Source of the DNA: Microbacterium sp. Root61
Lineage (GTDB): Bacteria; Actinomycetota; Actinomycetes; Actinomycetales; Microbacteriaceae
Direction of reading: 5' to 3'
NCBI RefSeq assembly: GCF_001427525.1
Contig: NZ_LMGU01000001.1
Location: 62,001 to 126,000, forward strand
Length of the DNA: 64,000 nt
A model generated the notes under the pieces. That model was not told the origin of the DNA. It saw only the letters and a list, made by a program, of their open reading frames with translations, and ran no database searches. Positions 1-8,500 of the stretch are shown here, piece after piece. A program made the translations under genes and the position numbers. Each line of letters begins with the position of its first letter. Position 1 is the stretch's first letter.

Positions 1-77
1 TGATCGCGGGCGCCTGGACCGGAATCTTCGCCGGCGAGATCGTCGGCAGGCTCTACGGAGGACTCTATGTGTCGTGA
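1..77 (+). CDS. C-terminus of a membrane protein, possibly prepilin peptidase (partial)
   Basis: Only the last 24 codons are inside the window; the frame closes with TGA at 75-77. The visible tail (AGAWTGIFAGEIVGRL, then YGGLYVS) is hydrophobic with small residues, as in a last membrane segment. It lies 53 bases before pilM on the same strand, and type IV pilus loci often have the A24 prepilin peptidase there, so that is my best guess. No catalytic aspartate can be seen in this fragment, and any other polytopic pilus-locus protein would fit. Confidence 0.4.
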   Translation, partial: IAGAWTGIFAGEIVGRLYGGLYVS

Positions 78-130
78 CATCACATCGTGCGAGTGGGTAC
101 TCGCTCGGCATCTAAGGGAGAGTGACTGAA

Positions 131-1171
131 ATGGCAGCGAGAACTGTCGTCGGTCTCGAGATCACGGAGGAGAGCGTCCGCGCTGCCGAAGTGACGACGG
201 GTCCATCGCCCACGCTGGTGGCTTTCGGCGAGGTGCCGCTTCCCGATGGCGCAGCCAAAGACTCTGAGATCGTGGACCGGGACGCTGTCGCGGTCGCGCT
301 GCAGCGACTATGGGCGCAGTCCGGCATCAAGTCGCGCAATGTGGTGCTCGGTGTCGGCAGCCGCCGGATCCTGGTGCGCGAGTATGCCACCCCGCTGATG
401 AGTCTCGAACTCATCAGGCAGGCGCTGCCCTTCCAGGTGCAGGATCTGCTGCCGGTGCCCGTCGATCAAGCCGTTCTCGATTTCTACCCGGTGTCGGAAG
501 AGGGCGGAAACGTCCACGGTCTTCTCATCGCAGCGGTGTCCGAGACGATCGAGGATCTCGTCGAGACGGTGACAAAGGCGAAGCTGCATGTCGAGCGGGT
601 CGATTTGGCGCCCTTCGGACTCGCTCGTGTCGCCAAGGTCGTCGGCCAGGCGAACGAGGCCGTCGTGATGATCCACATCGGTGACCACACGACGTACGTC
701 GTCGTGGCCGTCGACGGTGTGCCTCGCTTTGTCCGCATCATCCCGGCCGAGATCGCCACGGGGGCTACGGCGCGGCGCAACACCGTCGAGATCCTCGAGG
801 AGGAGCCGGTCGAGGTCGCCGTCGTCACCGACCGCCGCGGGCGTGCCAGCATGCGCGTGCAGTCCGGAGAAGCGGCCGCGATCGCCGTCACGACGGAGGC
901 TGCAGCATCCGTCACCGATCTCGCCCATCGCCTGCGCAACACGATTGACTTCTACGCCTCGCGCGCGGGGACCGACAGGGTAACGGGGGTCTTCGTCAGC
1001 GGCGCCGGCGCGGCCAACCCGGCCGTCCTGCCCGCGCTGCAGTCGGCGTTGGACTATCCGGTGCGCGCTGTCGACCTCGCCGCGGTGCTCGGCACGAAGG
1101 CCGCGATCGACGGCGAAGTCGCGTTCAGCTTGGTCGGCACGATCGGCATCGTGCTGGGAGAGGACAAATGA
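131..1171 (+). CDS. pilM: Type IV pilus assembly protein PilM
   Basis: Actin-like (ASKHA fold) cytoplasmic protein of 346 residues that in type IV pilus systems binds the PilN N-terminus and links the inner-membrane alignment complex to the motor ATPases. The N-terminal phosphate-1-like strand VVGLEITEESV, a second nucleotide-pocket strand near VVMIHIGDHTTYVVV and the late glycine-rich VSGAGAANP segment fit the family, as does the length. I chose ATG 131 because AAGGGAGA at 114-121 is a fitting ribosome site for it; an in-frame GTG at 122 would abut that site. The stop overlaps the pilN start, so the genes are probably co-translated. Confidence 0.9.
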   Translation: MAARTVVGLEITEESVRAAEVTTGPSPTLVAFGEVPLPDGAAKDSEIVDRDAVAVALQRLWAQSGIKSRNVVLGVGSRRILVREYATPLMSLELIRQALPFQVQDLLPVPVDQAVLDFYPVSEEGGNVHGLLIAAVSETIEDLVETVTKAKLHVERVDLAPFGLARVAKVVGQANEAVVMIHIGDHTTYVVVAVDGVPRFVRIIPAEIATGATARRNTVEILEEEPVEVAVVTDRRGRASMRVQSGEAAAIAVTTEAAASVTDLAHRLRNTIDFYASRAGTDRVTGVFVSGAGAANPAVLPALQSALDYPVRAVDLAAVLGTKAAIDGEVAFSLVGTIGIVLGEDK

Positions 1172-1812
1172 TGGCCGCCAAGAAACCTGTGCTGGCGCTT
1201 GCGGGAGTGCCGCGCGTCAACCTGATGCCTCGCGCTGAGACGGATCGACGTGAGCGCATTTCGCTGACTCGTACGTGGTCGCTGCTTGCCGTTGCCGCGC
1301 TCGTGGTCGGTGTGCTCACCATCGGAGGCGCATTTGCACTGAAGCTCCTGGCCGACCAGCACCTCGCCGCAGAGCAGGCACGCACCACCGGCCTGCTCAC
1401 CGAACTGCAGAGCTACTCGGACGTGTCGGCGGCTATTGCGACGCAACGCGGACTGGAGGAGTTCCGCACCAGCGCCATGGGCACCGATACGGATTGGACG
1501 GCCATGCTGCATCTCGTTACCAGCGCGATTCCCGCTGAGGTGACGATGCTCGAGTTCAGTCTCAACCCGGCCGCCAGCGTCCTTGAAGACCCAACTTCCG
1601 GCGCCGGCTACAGCGGACTACTGACCTTCTCCGCGGCCAGCGCTGACGCGCAGGCAGCCACTGTGCAAGCGCTGCGTCTCGTGCCAGGGATCCTCGCCGT
1701 CGATGCCGCCACCCTCTATCAGGGCGGCGAAGCGGGCTTCGAGTTCACCGTCACGATTTCGTTCGATCAGTCGGTGTTCACCGGCGCGCACACGAAGGGC
1801 TCGGGGAACTGA
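1168..1812 (+). CDS. pilN: Type IV pilus assembly protein PilN
   Basis: A 214-residue bitopic inner-membrane protein. The N-terminal cytoplasmic motif RVNLMPRAETDRR corresponds to the conserved INLLP-type segment with which PilN docks into PilM. A single transmembrane helix follows at about residues 38-61, then a periplasm-side coiled coil (LAAEQARTTGLLTELQSY) and a ferredoxin-like C-terminal half. It overlaps pilM by 4 bases (ATGA) and shares one base with the pilO start, so pilMNO is a translationally coupled trio. In this lineage the outer face is the cell wall rather than a true periplasm. Confidence 0.85.
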   Translation: MMAAKKPVLALAGVPRVNLMPRAETDRRERISLTRTWSLLAVAALVVGVLTIGGAFALKLLADQHLAAEQARTTGLLTELQSYSDVSAAIATQRGLEEFRTSAMGTDTDWTAMLHLVTSAIPAEVTMLEFSLNPAASVLEDPTSGAGYSGLLTFSAASADAQAATVQALRLVPGILAVDAATLYQGGEAGFEFTVTISFDQSVFTGAHTKGSGN

Positions 1813-2426
1813 TGCCCAAGCAACTCATCAACACCGTCGGACTGCTGCTCGTGCTCGGTATCATCGCCGCGGCCACGTTCTTGGTCGCGTTGCCGATCTA
1901 CCTCCAGTCGGTCGGTGCCGATGCAGACAGCCGCGCTGTCGCCTCGCAGAACGCGAACACGCAGGCCTCGATCGACGCCCTCGCTGCGCAGAACGTCGGC
2001 AGTGTTCAAGACGGGGCGGACCACCTGCGCCAAGAGATCCCCGCTCGGGCGGAGCTCGACAGCGTGTCTGCGCTCATCGCGTCGGCCGCAGCGAAGAGCG
2101 GGGTCACGGTCGTCAGCATCACTCCAGGTTCGCCCATCGACGCTGATGCGGCCGACGCGTCGGACGGCGTCGTCGGTGGTGACACGACGGGGACCACGAC
2201 CGAGGACGTGGGGGCCTCGACCGATGCCGGCGCGGCTACCGGGCGTCTGCGCATCCCGATCGAGTTCCAGGTGAGCACGACCGACCTCGATGCGGCCCTG
2301 GAGTTCATCGACACGCTCCGTGAGGGGCCGCGACTCGTGGGCAACATCGCGGCCAGCTACAGCGGGCGCGGCGGCATCGTCTACCTGAACCTCACCGCGG
2401 ACGCCTTCATGGCGACATCGAGCTAG
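1812..2426 (+). CDS. pilO: Type IV pilus assembly protein PilO-like
   Basis: A 204-residue protein with one N-terminal membrane helix (LINTVGLLLVLGIIAAATF, about residues 4-24), a short coiled coil (SQNANTQASIDALAAQN) and a C-terminal ferredoxin-like domain ending in YLNLTADAFM. This is PilO/GspM architecture; PilO pairs with PilN to form the alignment scaffold of the pilus machine. A Thr/Ala/Gly/Asp-rich linker at about residues 112-140 is probably disordered. Primary sequence is weakly conserved in this family, so the call rests on topology and on its place after pilN. Confidence 0.75.
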   Translation: MPKQLINTVGLLLVLGIIAAATFLVALPIYLQSVGADADSRAVASQNANTQASIDALAAQNVGSVQDGADHLRQEIPARAELDSVSALIASAAAKSGVTVVSITPGSPIDADAADASDGVVGGDTTGTTTEDVGASTDAGAATGRLRIPIEFQVSTTDLDAALEFIDTLREGPRLVGNIAASYSGRGGIVYLNLTADAFMATSS

Positions 2427-2436
2427 GACCTCCGCC

Positions 2437-3579
2437 ATGACTGAATACGCCGGCATCGACCGCCTCCTCTACGACGCCGCGCGCGAGCGGGCCTCCGACA
2501 TCCATCTCTCCGCAGGCGAGATTCCACGCATCCGTGTCGACGGCGCGCTCGAACCGATGGCGAACGTCACCGAGGTGCTCTCCGCAGCATGGCTGGAGTC
2601 GGCACTCCTCGGCATCATGGCGCCGCACCAGCGTCAGATGTTCGAAGACGACAACGAAGTCGACATGTCGCACGAGGTGGCCGGCGTCGGCCGGTTCCGC
2701 GTCAACGTCTTCCGTCAACTCGGCCAGATCGCCTCGGCGTTCCGACTCATCCCGGAGAAGGTCGCCACGCTTGCCGACCTCGGCGTGCCCGCCATTGCGC
2801 GCGACCTCGCTCTGCGCCCGCGCGGACTCGTGCTCGTCACCGGCCCGACCGGCTCGGGCAAGTCGACGACGCTGACCGCGATGGTCGACATCATCAACAA
2901 CGAGCTGCCCTCGCACATCATCACGATCGAAGACCCGATCGAGTACATCCATCGTTCGAAGGTGTCACTCGTCCACCAACGCGAGATCGGCACCGACACG
3001 GCGTCGTTCAGCGAGGCGCTGCGTCGCGTCCTCCGACAGGACCCCGACGTGATCCTCATCGGTGAGCTGCGGGACCCGGAGTCGATCGCGGTCGCACTGT
3101 CGGCGGCAGAAACCGGTCAGCTCGTGCTCGCGACACTGCACACACAGGGCGCCGCCAAGAGCATCAACCGCATCGTGGACGCATTTCCGGCGCATCAGCA
3201 GGACCAGGTGCGCTCTCAGTTGGGTGACACGCTGCAAGGGGTCATCAGTCAGACCCTGCTTCCGCTCTCTCAGAGCGACGGGCGCGCTCTGGCCTCCGAA
3301 GTTCTGGTGCAGACCCCGGCCGTGGCCAACCTCATCCGTGAGGGGCAGGTGACGCAGCTCTACTCTGCGATGCAATCCGGTTCCGCGATGGGGATGCACA
3401 CGATGGATCAAAGTCTGCGCGGGCTCGTCGAGGACGGCCGCGTCGCACACCAGGTCGCCAAGAACTTCCTCATCGACCCGCAGGCGCTGGACAACGTTCG
3501 GGTCCGGCCGCGGGACTTCGATGCCGCGGAGTGGATGGCGCACAACACCGATCGCGCCTACGCACCCCGGGGGGTGTGA
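2437..3579 (+). CDS. pilT: Type IV pilus retraction ATPase PilT
   Basis: Secretion ATPase of the PilT/VirB11 superfamily, 380 residues, the normal PilT length. The N-terminal PAS-like domain has ASDIHLSAGEIPRIRVDG; Walker A GPTGSGKSTT lies at about residues 136-145, the Asp box at ITIEDPIEYIH, Walker B at DVILIGELRD and the His box at LATLHT. It lacks the long N-terminal MshEN region and the zinc Cys pairs seen in the PilB gene at 4874-6553, which marks it as the disassembly motor rather than the polymerising one. ATG 2437 is 10 bases after pilO, and the pilC start follows at once. Confidence 0.92.
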   Translation: MTEYAGIDRLLYDAARERASDIHLSAGEIPRIRVDGALEPMANVTEVLSAAWLESALLGIMAPHQRQMFEDDNEVDMSHEVAGVGRFRVNVFRQLGQIASAFRLIPEKVATLADLGVPAIARDLALRPRGLVLVTGPTGSGKSTTLTAMVDIINNELPSHIITIEDPIEYIHRSKVSLVHQREIGTDTASFSEALRRVLRQDPDVILIGELRDPESIAVALSAAETGQLVLATLHTQGAAKSINRIVDAFPAHQQDQVRSQLGDTLQGVISQTLLPLSQSDGRALASEVLVQTPAVANLIREGQVTQLYSAMQSGSAMGMHTMDQSLRGLVEDGRVAHQVAKNFLIDPQALDNVRVRPRDFDAAEWMAHNTDRAYAPRGV

Positions 3580-3580
3580 G

Positions 3581-4825
3581 ATGGCACTCGTCGAGGAGTA
3601 CACGTACAAGGCCATCGACCCCAAGGGCGGGCCGATCGTCAAGGGCACGCTCGAGGCGACCAGCGAAGGAGCAGTTGCCACCAAGCTCAAGGCTCAGGGC
3701 CTGACGCCGCTGGACATCACGGCGGTCGCGAAGACCGGATTGCACAGGGAGATCCGCATCCCGGGTCTGACCAAGCGCGTCAAGGTGAAATCCCTGGCGA
3801 TCTTCGCGAAGCAGATGGCAACGCTGACGAAGGCGGGTCTGCCGCTGATGCGGACGCTCTCGATCCTCGTCGAGCAGACCGAGGACAAGACGCTGCAGAC
3901 GGCGCTTCTCGCGGTTCAAGGTGACGTCGAGGCGGGGCACTCGTTCTCGACGGCGTTGGCGAACCAGCCGCAGGTGTTCCCACCATTGGCGATCAACCTC
4001 GTGAAGGTCGGCGAGACCGGAGGCTTCCTCGCCGATTCGCTGGATTCGATCGCCAAGACGTACGAGTCCGAGAGCCAGCTGCAGGACAAGATCCGGTCGG
4101 CCACGACTTATCCGGTCATCGTGCTCATCATCGCGCTGATCGCAGTCGTCGGCATGGTGACGTTCATCGTGCCGATCTTCGAGAACATGTTCCAGAGCCT
4201 GGGCGGTGAACTACCGCTTCCGACGCAGCTTCTCGTGAACATCTCACACAACATGATCTGGATCCTGCCGCTGCTGATCATCGTCCTCGGGGTCGCGTGG
4301 ATCTGGTGGGTCCGCAACCGCCATACCGAGGCGACGCGCAAGTTCGTGGATCCGCTCAAGCTGAAGATGCCGATCTTCGGCAAGCTCGCGACCAAGATCG
4401 CGGTTGCGCGCTTCGCCCGCAACTTGTCGATGATGCTCCACGCCGGCGTCCCTTTGCTGCAGGCGCTGTCGATCGTCGGGCAGGCATCGAACAACTGGGC
4501 GATCGAGGATGCCGTTTCGCGGATCCAAGAGTCGGTGCGCCAGGGCAAGTCGTTCGCGGCGCCGCTTGCGAAGGCCGGAGTCTTCCCCACGATGGTGCCG
4601 CAGATGGTGTCGGTCGGTGAGGAATCAGGCACGCTCGCTGAGATGCTCGAAAGCATCGCCGACTTCTACGAGACCGAGGTCACCGCCGCCACTGAGCAGC
4701 TCACGAGCACGATCGAGCCAGTGCTCATCGTGATCATGGGCGTGATCATCGGCGGTATGGTGCTCGCGCTCTACATGCCGATCTTCAGCATCTACGGCCA
4801 GCTCAACGGGACGGGTGGGGCTTAG
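3581..4825 (+). CDS. pilC: Type IV pilus inner-membrane platform protein PilC
   Basis: A 414-residue GspF/PilC-family platform protein on which PilB and PilT act. It starts with the typical YTYKAIDPKGGPIVKGTLEA segment and has two homologous GspF domains (about residues 70-195 and 275-400), each ending in membrane helices: TYPVIVLIIALIAVVGMV, then MIWILPLLIIVLGVAWIWW, then the last pair near PVLIVIMGVIIGGMVLALY. The frame is open upstream to 3521, but ATG 3581 sits two bases after the pilT stop and gives the family N-terminus. A bidirectional hairpin separates it from the convergent pilB. Confidence 0.92.
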   Translation: MALVEEYTYKAIDPKGGPIVKGTLEATSEGAVATKLKAQGLTPLDITAVAKTGLHREIRIPGLTKRVKVKSLAIFAKQMATLTKAGLPLMRTLSILVEQTEDKTLQTALLAVQGDVEAGHSFSTALANQPQVFPPLAINLVKVGETGGFLADSLDSIAKTYESESQLQDKIRSATTYPVIVLIIALIAVVGMVTFIVPIFENMFQSLGGELPLPTQLLVNISHNMIWILPLLIIVLGVAWIWWVRNRHTEATRKFVDPLKLKMPIFGKLATKIAVARFARNLSMMLHAGVPLLQALSIVGQASNNWAIEDAVSRIQESVRQGKSFAAPLAKAGVFPTMVPQMVSVGEESGTLAEMLESIADFYETEVTAATEQLTSTIEPVLIVIMGVIIGGMVLALYMPIFSIYGQLNGTGGA

Positions 4826-4837
4826 CAGCGTCGTGTA

Positions 4838-4867
4838 GCCGCATGTCCGATGACACGGGCATGCGGC
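4838..4867. terminator. Bidirectional hairpin between pilC and pilB
   Basis: Inverted repeat GCCGCATG (4838-4845) and CATGCGGC (4860-4867) in the 48-base gap between convergent genes. There is no good T-run, so termination is inferred from position and stem. Confidence 0.55.
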
Positions 4868-4873
4868 CGCCCA

Positions 4874-6553
4874 TCACACACTGACGCGCAGCACTTCTTC
4901 GATTGTGGTGAGCCCCTGAACGACCTTCGACCAACCGTCCTCACGTAGCGGGACCATGCCCTGCGAGAGCGCGAGCTGGCGCATCTCGTTGCCAGTGGCC
5001 CGAAGCACGACCTGCTGTTCGATCTCTTCGGTCACGGCCATGACCTCATGCAGGCCCACGCGACCGCGGTACCCCGTGTTCGAGCACGACTGGCAGCCAC
5101 CCGCCCGATAGATGGTGGGCAGGTCGTGCGGGTCGTGCGGGAACCCCAGATGTTGGAGCACCTCGGAGGGTTCGACGTAGGCGACGCGGCATCGCGTGCA
5201 CAGCTTGCGTGCGAGGCGTTGGCCGACGACCGCCGTGAGCGCGGTAGCCACGAGGAACGGTTCGGCGCCGATTTCGGTGAGACGTGTGAGCGCGCTGGGC
5301 GCGTCGTTCGTGTGCAGTGTCGAGAGCACGAGGTGGCCCGTGAGGGCAGACTCGATCGAGATGATCGCGGTCTCATTGTCACGGATCTCGCCGACGAGTA
5401 TGACGTCCGGGTCGCTGCGCAGTATCGAGCGCAGTGCCGAGCTGAACGTCAGGCCCGCCTTGTTGTTGACCTGCACCTGGTTGATGCCCGGGATGCGGTA
5501 CTCCACCGGGTCTTCCACGGTGATGACATTGATCCGCGGGTTCGCGACCTCGCGCAGGGCGGTGTACAGAGTCGTCGACTTGCCCGAGCCTGTGGGGCCG
5601 GTGACCAGCACCATGCCGTGAGGGCGGCTGATCGCGGCGCGGAACCGCGCGTCGTTGCCCGACGACATCCGCAGGTCGGACATCGCCATCGCCTGGCCCG
5701 AGTTGTCGAGGATGCGCATGACGATCTTCTCGCCCCACACCGTCGGCAGAGTGGCGACACGGAGGTCGATCTGGCGACCCTCGTGCAGGATCGACAGGCG
5801 ACCGTCCTGCGGACGCCGCCTTTCGGCGATGTCGATCTGCGACATGATCTTCAGCCGAGAGATGACGCCGTCCTGGATGCCACGGTCGGCCCGCTGCATC
5901 TCGTGCAGTACCCCGTCGATGCGGTAGCGGACGGTGAGCTGCTGCTCTCCGGGCTCGACGTGGATGTCACTGGCGCGGTCGTTGACAGCCTGCGTGATGA
6001 GCAGGTTCACGAAACGCACGATGGGTGCGTCGACATCCTGGTCGTCGAGTGACTCGGTGAACGAGTCTATGCTCGCCGTCGCGGTCTCCTCCAGCGCCAC
6101 GGAGAGTTCGCTGAGCTCCTCGTCGGAGCGGAGATAGCGCTCGAACGCCTGCTTCAGCGCATCTGCGGCGACGACCACCGGCTCGACGACGAGGTCGGTG
6201 GCGCTGGCGATGTCGTCGAGGGCGAAGATGTTCGTCGGGTCCACGGTCGCCACGGTCAGACGCCCGCGGCGAAGCTCGATCGGCAGCACCTGGTACCTGC
6301 GGCAGAGTGAACCTGACACGAGCGCCACGATCGTCGGATCGAGTGTCGCGCCGGTGAGGTCGACGTATTGGTGGCCGGTGTGCACGGCGATCGCCTCGGC
6401 AAGCTGCGCCTCCGATACCAACCCCTGAGCGACCAATACGCGATGCATCTCAGGTGTATCGCCATGCTCGCCGAGCGCGGCCGACATTTCCGTGGCACGG
6501 ATTGCTCCAGTGAGCACGAGTGTTTGAGCGAGTCCTCGCACGGTGATCCCCAT
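4874..6553 (-). CDS. pilB: Type IV pilus extension ATPase PilB (GspE family)
   Basis: A 559-residue assembly ATPase that powers pilin polymerisation. It has an N-terminal MshEN/GspE region (about 1-150), ASDIHVEPGEQ, Walker A GPTGSGKSTTLYTAL near residue 317, ITVEDPVEYRIPGINQVQV, Walker B DPDVILVGEIRD, His box STLHTNDAP and two zinc Cys pairs (CTRC near 454 and CQSC near 486). The zinc element and N-domain separate it from the PilT at 2437. It stands alone on the minus strand, convergent with pilC, so the extension motor is transcribed separately from the rest of the locus. A hairpin lies just before its start. Confidence 0.93.
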   Translation of the reverse strand: MGITVRGLAQTLVLTGAIRATEMSAALGEHGDTPEMHRVLVAQGLVSEAQLAEAIAVHTGHQYVDLTGATLDPTIVALVSGSLCRRYQVLPIELRRGRLTVATVDPTNIFALDDIASATDLVVEPVVVAADALKQAFERYLRSDEELSELSVALEETATASIDSFTESLDDQDVDAPIVRFVNLLITQAVNDRASDIHVEPGEQQLTVRYRIDGVLHEMQRADRGIQDGVISRLKIMSQIDIAERRRPQDGRLSILHEGRQIDLRVATLPTVWGEKIVMRILDNSGQAMAMSDLRMSSGNDARFRAAISRPHGMVLVTGPTGSGKSTTLYTALREVANPRINVITVEDPVEYRIPGINQVQVNNKAGLTFSSALRSILRSDPDVILVGEIRDNETAIISIESALTGHLVLSTLHTNDAPSALTRLTEIGAEPFLVATALTAVVGQRLARKLCTRCRVAYVEPSEVLQHLGFPHDPHDLPTIYRAGGCQSCSNTGYRGRVGLHEVMAVTEEIEQQVVLRATGNEMRQLALSQGMVPLREDGWSKVVQGLTTIEEVLRVSV

Positions 6554-6560
6554 TTCCCCA

Positions 6561-6578
6561 GGAGATTCCCCAATCTCC
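6561..6578. promoter_or_regulatory. Perfect inverted repeat upstream of pilB
   Basis: GGAGATTCCCCAATCTCC: 7-bp perfect arms around CCCC, 8 bases before the pilB start. On the minus strand it would lie in the pilB leader, downstream of a possible -10 (TAAGAT, 6587-6592), so it could be an operator or a hairpin that affects ribosome access. Confidence 0.45.
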
Positions 6579-6700
6579 GAGCATCATCTTAGTGTGCCTG
6601 AGAGTCTCGAGACGAGACTGTGGGGAGTTGCCAAGTGAGGGAATGTCACCGATCGGCCGCAGAATCGCCGCGACGCACAACCGCCGAAACTGAGCCTGGA

Positions 6701-6706
6701 TAGGGT
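6701..6706 (+). promoter_or_regulatory. -10 element TAGGGT of the YihY gene (predicted leaderless)
   Basis: TAGGGT ends 6 bases before ATG 6713 and no ribosome-binding site is visible, so transcription would begin at or next to the start codon. Confidence 0.5.
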
Positions 6707-6712
6707 GAGTCA

Positions 6713-7744
6713 ATGGGCAATCTGATTGCGGTCGTCACGGCCTGGGCGCTGCGGCTCAAGCCGGTGCGCGCCTTCTTGCACTACATCGAGCACCGTGGCC
6801 CGATCCTGGCGGACAGCATCACCTACCGCACGCTGTTCTCGGTGTTCGCCGGCGTGCTGCTCGGTTTCTCGCTCGCGGGGCTGTGGCTGGTCGGCAACCC
6901 CGTTGCGTGGCAGGCGCTCATCGATGCCGTGAACGCCGCGATCCCGGGGCTGATCGGTGAAGACGGCATCATCGACCCCAGAGACATCCAAGCGCCGACG
7001 GGACTGACGATCGCCACCGTGCTGTCACTGATCGGTCTCGTCGGCGCTGCCATCGGCGCGATCGGATCGCTGCGCACCGCTTTGCGCATGCTCGCCGACC
7101 GCGTGCACGACGATGTCTTCTGGGTGTGGGTGATCCTGCGCAACCTGTTGCTCGCGGTGATCATCGGCGGTGGGTTCGTCGTCTCTGCTGCAGCCACGTT
7201 CTTGGGAACGACGTTCGTCGGGGTGGTGCTCGATGCGCTCGGCATCAGCAACGATCAGTTCACCGACTTCGCGACGCGCAGCGTCTCGGTCGTCGTCGTA
7301 CTGATCCTCGACACTGTGCTGGTCGCTCTGCTGTTCCGGATGCTGTCGGGTCTACGTCCCTCGGCACGTGTGCTGTGGCCGGGAGCCATCCTGGGAGGCC
7401 TGGGCCTGACCGTGCTGCAGCAGCTATCGGGGTTGTTCGTCGGTGGAGCCTCCGCCAACCCGCTGCTGACGTCGTTCGCCGCGCTGATAGCCCTGCTGCT
7501 GTGGCTGAACCTGTCGGCGCAGGTCATCCTCATCGCGGCCTCGTACATCGTGATCGGCGTCGCTGAAGAGACCGATCGCGTGCGCGAGCGCTTCGGCGCG
7601 TCCACCTTCACCCAGCGGCGACTCAAGCAGGCCGAGACGGCTGTGCGGGTCGCGACCGACGAGCTGCGCGACGCACGCGCCGACGAGAAGCGTGAACGCG
7701 AGGACGCGCGGCGCGCAGCGGCGAAGAAGAGCTCCCAGGCCTGA
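6713..7744 (+). CDS. YihY/BrkB-family integral membrane protein
   Basis: A 343-residue polytopic membrane protein of the YihY/BrkB family, whose molecular function is unsettled despite the old name ribonuclease BN. The diagnostic N-terminal block RGPILADSITYRTLFSVFAG is present, followed by about six hydrophobic segments (for example LLLAVIIGGGFVVSAAATFLG and VVVVLILDTVLVALLFRM). The C-terminal tail of about 60 residues is charged and probably coiled-coil and cytoplasmic. The start is supported by a -10-like hexamer 6 bases upstream. It converges on the amidotransferase gene with only 5 bases between stops. Confidence 0.85.
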   Translation: MGNLIAVVTAWALRLKPVRAFLHYIEHRGPILADSITYRTLFSVFAGVLLGFSLAGLWLVGNPVAWQALIDAVNAAIPGLIGEDGIIDPRDIQAPTGLTIATVLSLIGLVGAAIGAIGSLRTALRMLADRVHDDVFWVWVILRNLLLAVIIGGGFVVSAAATFLGTTFVGVVLDALGISNDQFTDFATRSVSVVVVLILDTVLVALLFRMLSGLRPSARVLWPGAILGGLGLTVLQQLSGLFVGGASANPLLTSFAALIALLLWLNLSAQVILIAASYIVIGVAEETDRVRERFGASTFTQRRLKQAETAVRVATDELRDARADEKREREDARRAAAKKSSQA

Positions 7745-7749
7745 GTCGG

Positions 7750-8481
7750 CTAGCGGGCGTACCGCTCCACGAAGGTGCGCAGCATCCGACTCGCGTGCTC
7801 CACGGGCTCGGTGTGCACCGACTCGAGCGTCAGCTCCAGCTCCCCGGCGCCGAAGTAGCCGTGGTCGGCGTAGGCGTGGATGCGCGTCGTGATGCCGTCG
7901 ACGTCGAGCTCGGGGTGGAACTGGGTCGCGTAGACGTTGTGGCCGACGCGGAACATCTGCACCGGACAGGCGGGGGATGACGCGAGCAGCACCGCCGACG
8001 GCGGCAGCGCGGTGATGGCCTCCTTGTGTCCGACGAACGCAGCGAACCGCCGCGGCATCCCGAGCAGCAGCGGATCATAGATCCCGGCGTCGGTGAGGGT
8101 GACGGGCACGACGCTGATCGGCTCCGGGTAGGTGCGATCGATCACGGCGCCCTGGTGGGAGCCCAGCGTGCCGATGCCGTAACAGGCGCCGAAGAAGGGG
8201 AAGTCGCGGCGCACGACACGGTCGAGGAGCGTGCCGAACTCGGCCTCGACCCGGTGCTGCACGGCGGACTTCTTCTCCGGCGGATCCGACGCGTTGAACG
8301 GCCCGCCGCCGACGAAGATGCCGGAGATCTCGTCGAGGTCGAACCGCGGCATCGGGAAGGCCTCGAGCCGGACGCGCACGAGCTCGGCCTCGGTCAGCCC
8401 GGTCGCGCGGAGGAACAGGTCGTACTCCTCATCGGCGGGGCCGTCCTCGGCCCGCGTGGCCAGCAGCACGAACGGTTTCAC
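7750..8481 (-). CDS. Class I glutamine amidotransferase-like protein
   Basis: A 243-residue stand-alone GATase1-fold protein. The nucleophile elbow is FFGACYGIG (Cys100) and the catalytic His lies in ATQFHPELD (His189), with FVGGGPFN forming the oxyanion strand. Similar proteins are annotated as GMP-synthase-like amidotransferases or gamma-glutamyl hydrolases; no synthetase partner is adjacent, so the acceptor substrate cannot be told. The start GTG 8481 is supported by TACGCT 6 bases upstream (8488-8493), a likely leaderless promoter. Confidence 0.82.
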   Translation of the reverse strand: MKPFVLLATRAEDGPADEEYDLFLRATGLTEAELVRVRLEAFPMPRFDLDEISGIFVGGGPFNASDPPEKKSAVQHRVEAEFGTLLDRVVRRDFPFFGACYGIGTLGSHQGAVIDRTYPEPISVVPVTLTDAGIYDPLLLGMPRRFAAFVGHKEAITALPPSAVLLASSPACPVQMFRVGHNVYATQFHPELDVDGITTRIHAYADHGYFGAGELELTLESVHTEPVEHASRMLRTFVERYAR

Positions 8482-8487
8482 GGGACC

Positions 8488-8493
8488 AGCGTA
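8488..8493 (-). promoter_or_regulatory. -10 element TACGCT of the amidotransferase gene (predicted leaderless)
   Basis: Read on the minus strand, TACGCT is followed by 6 bases (GGTCCC) and then GTG 8481, with no Shine-Dalgarno site. Confidence 0.45.
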
Positions 8494-8500
8494 CGGGTGA

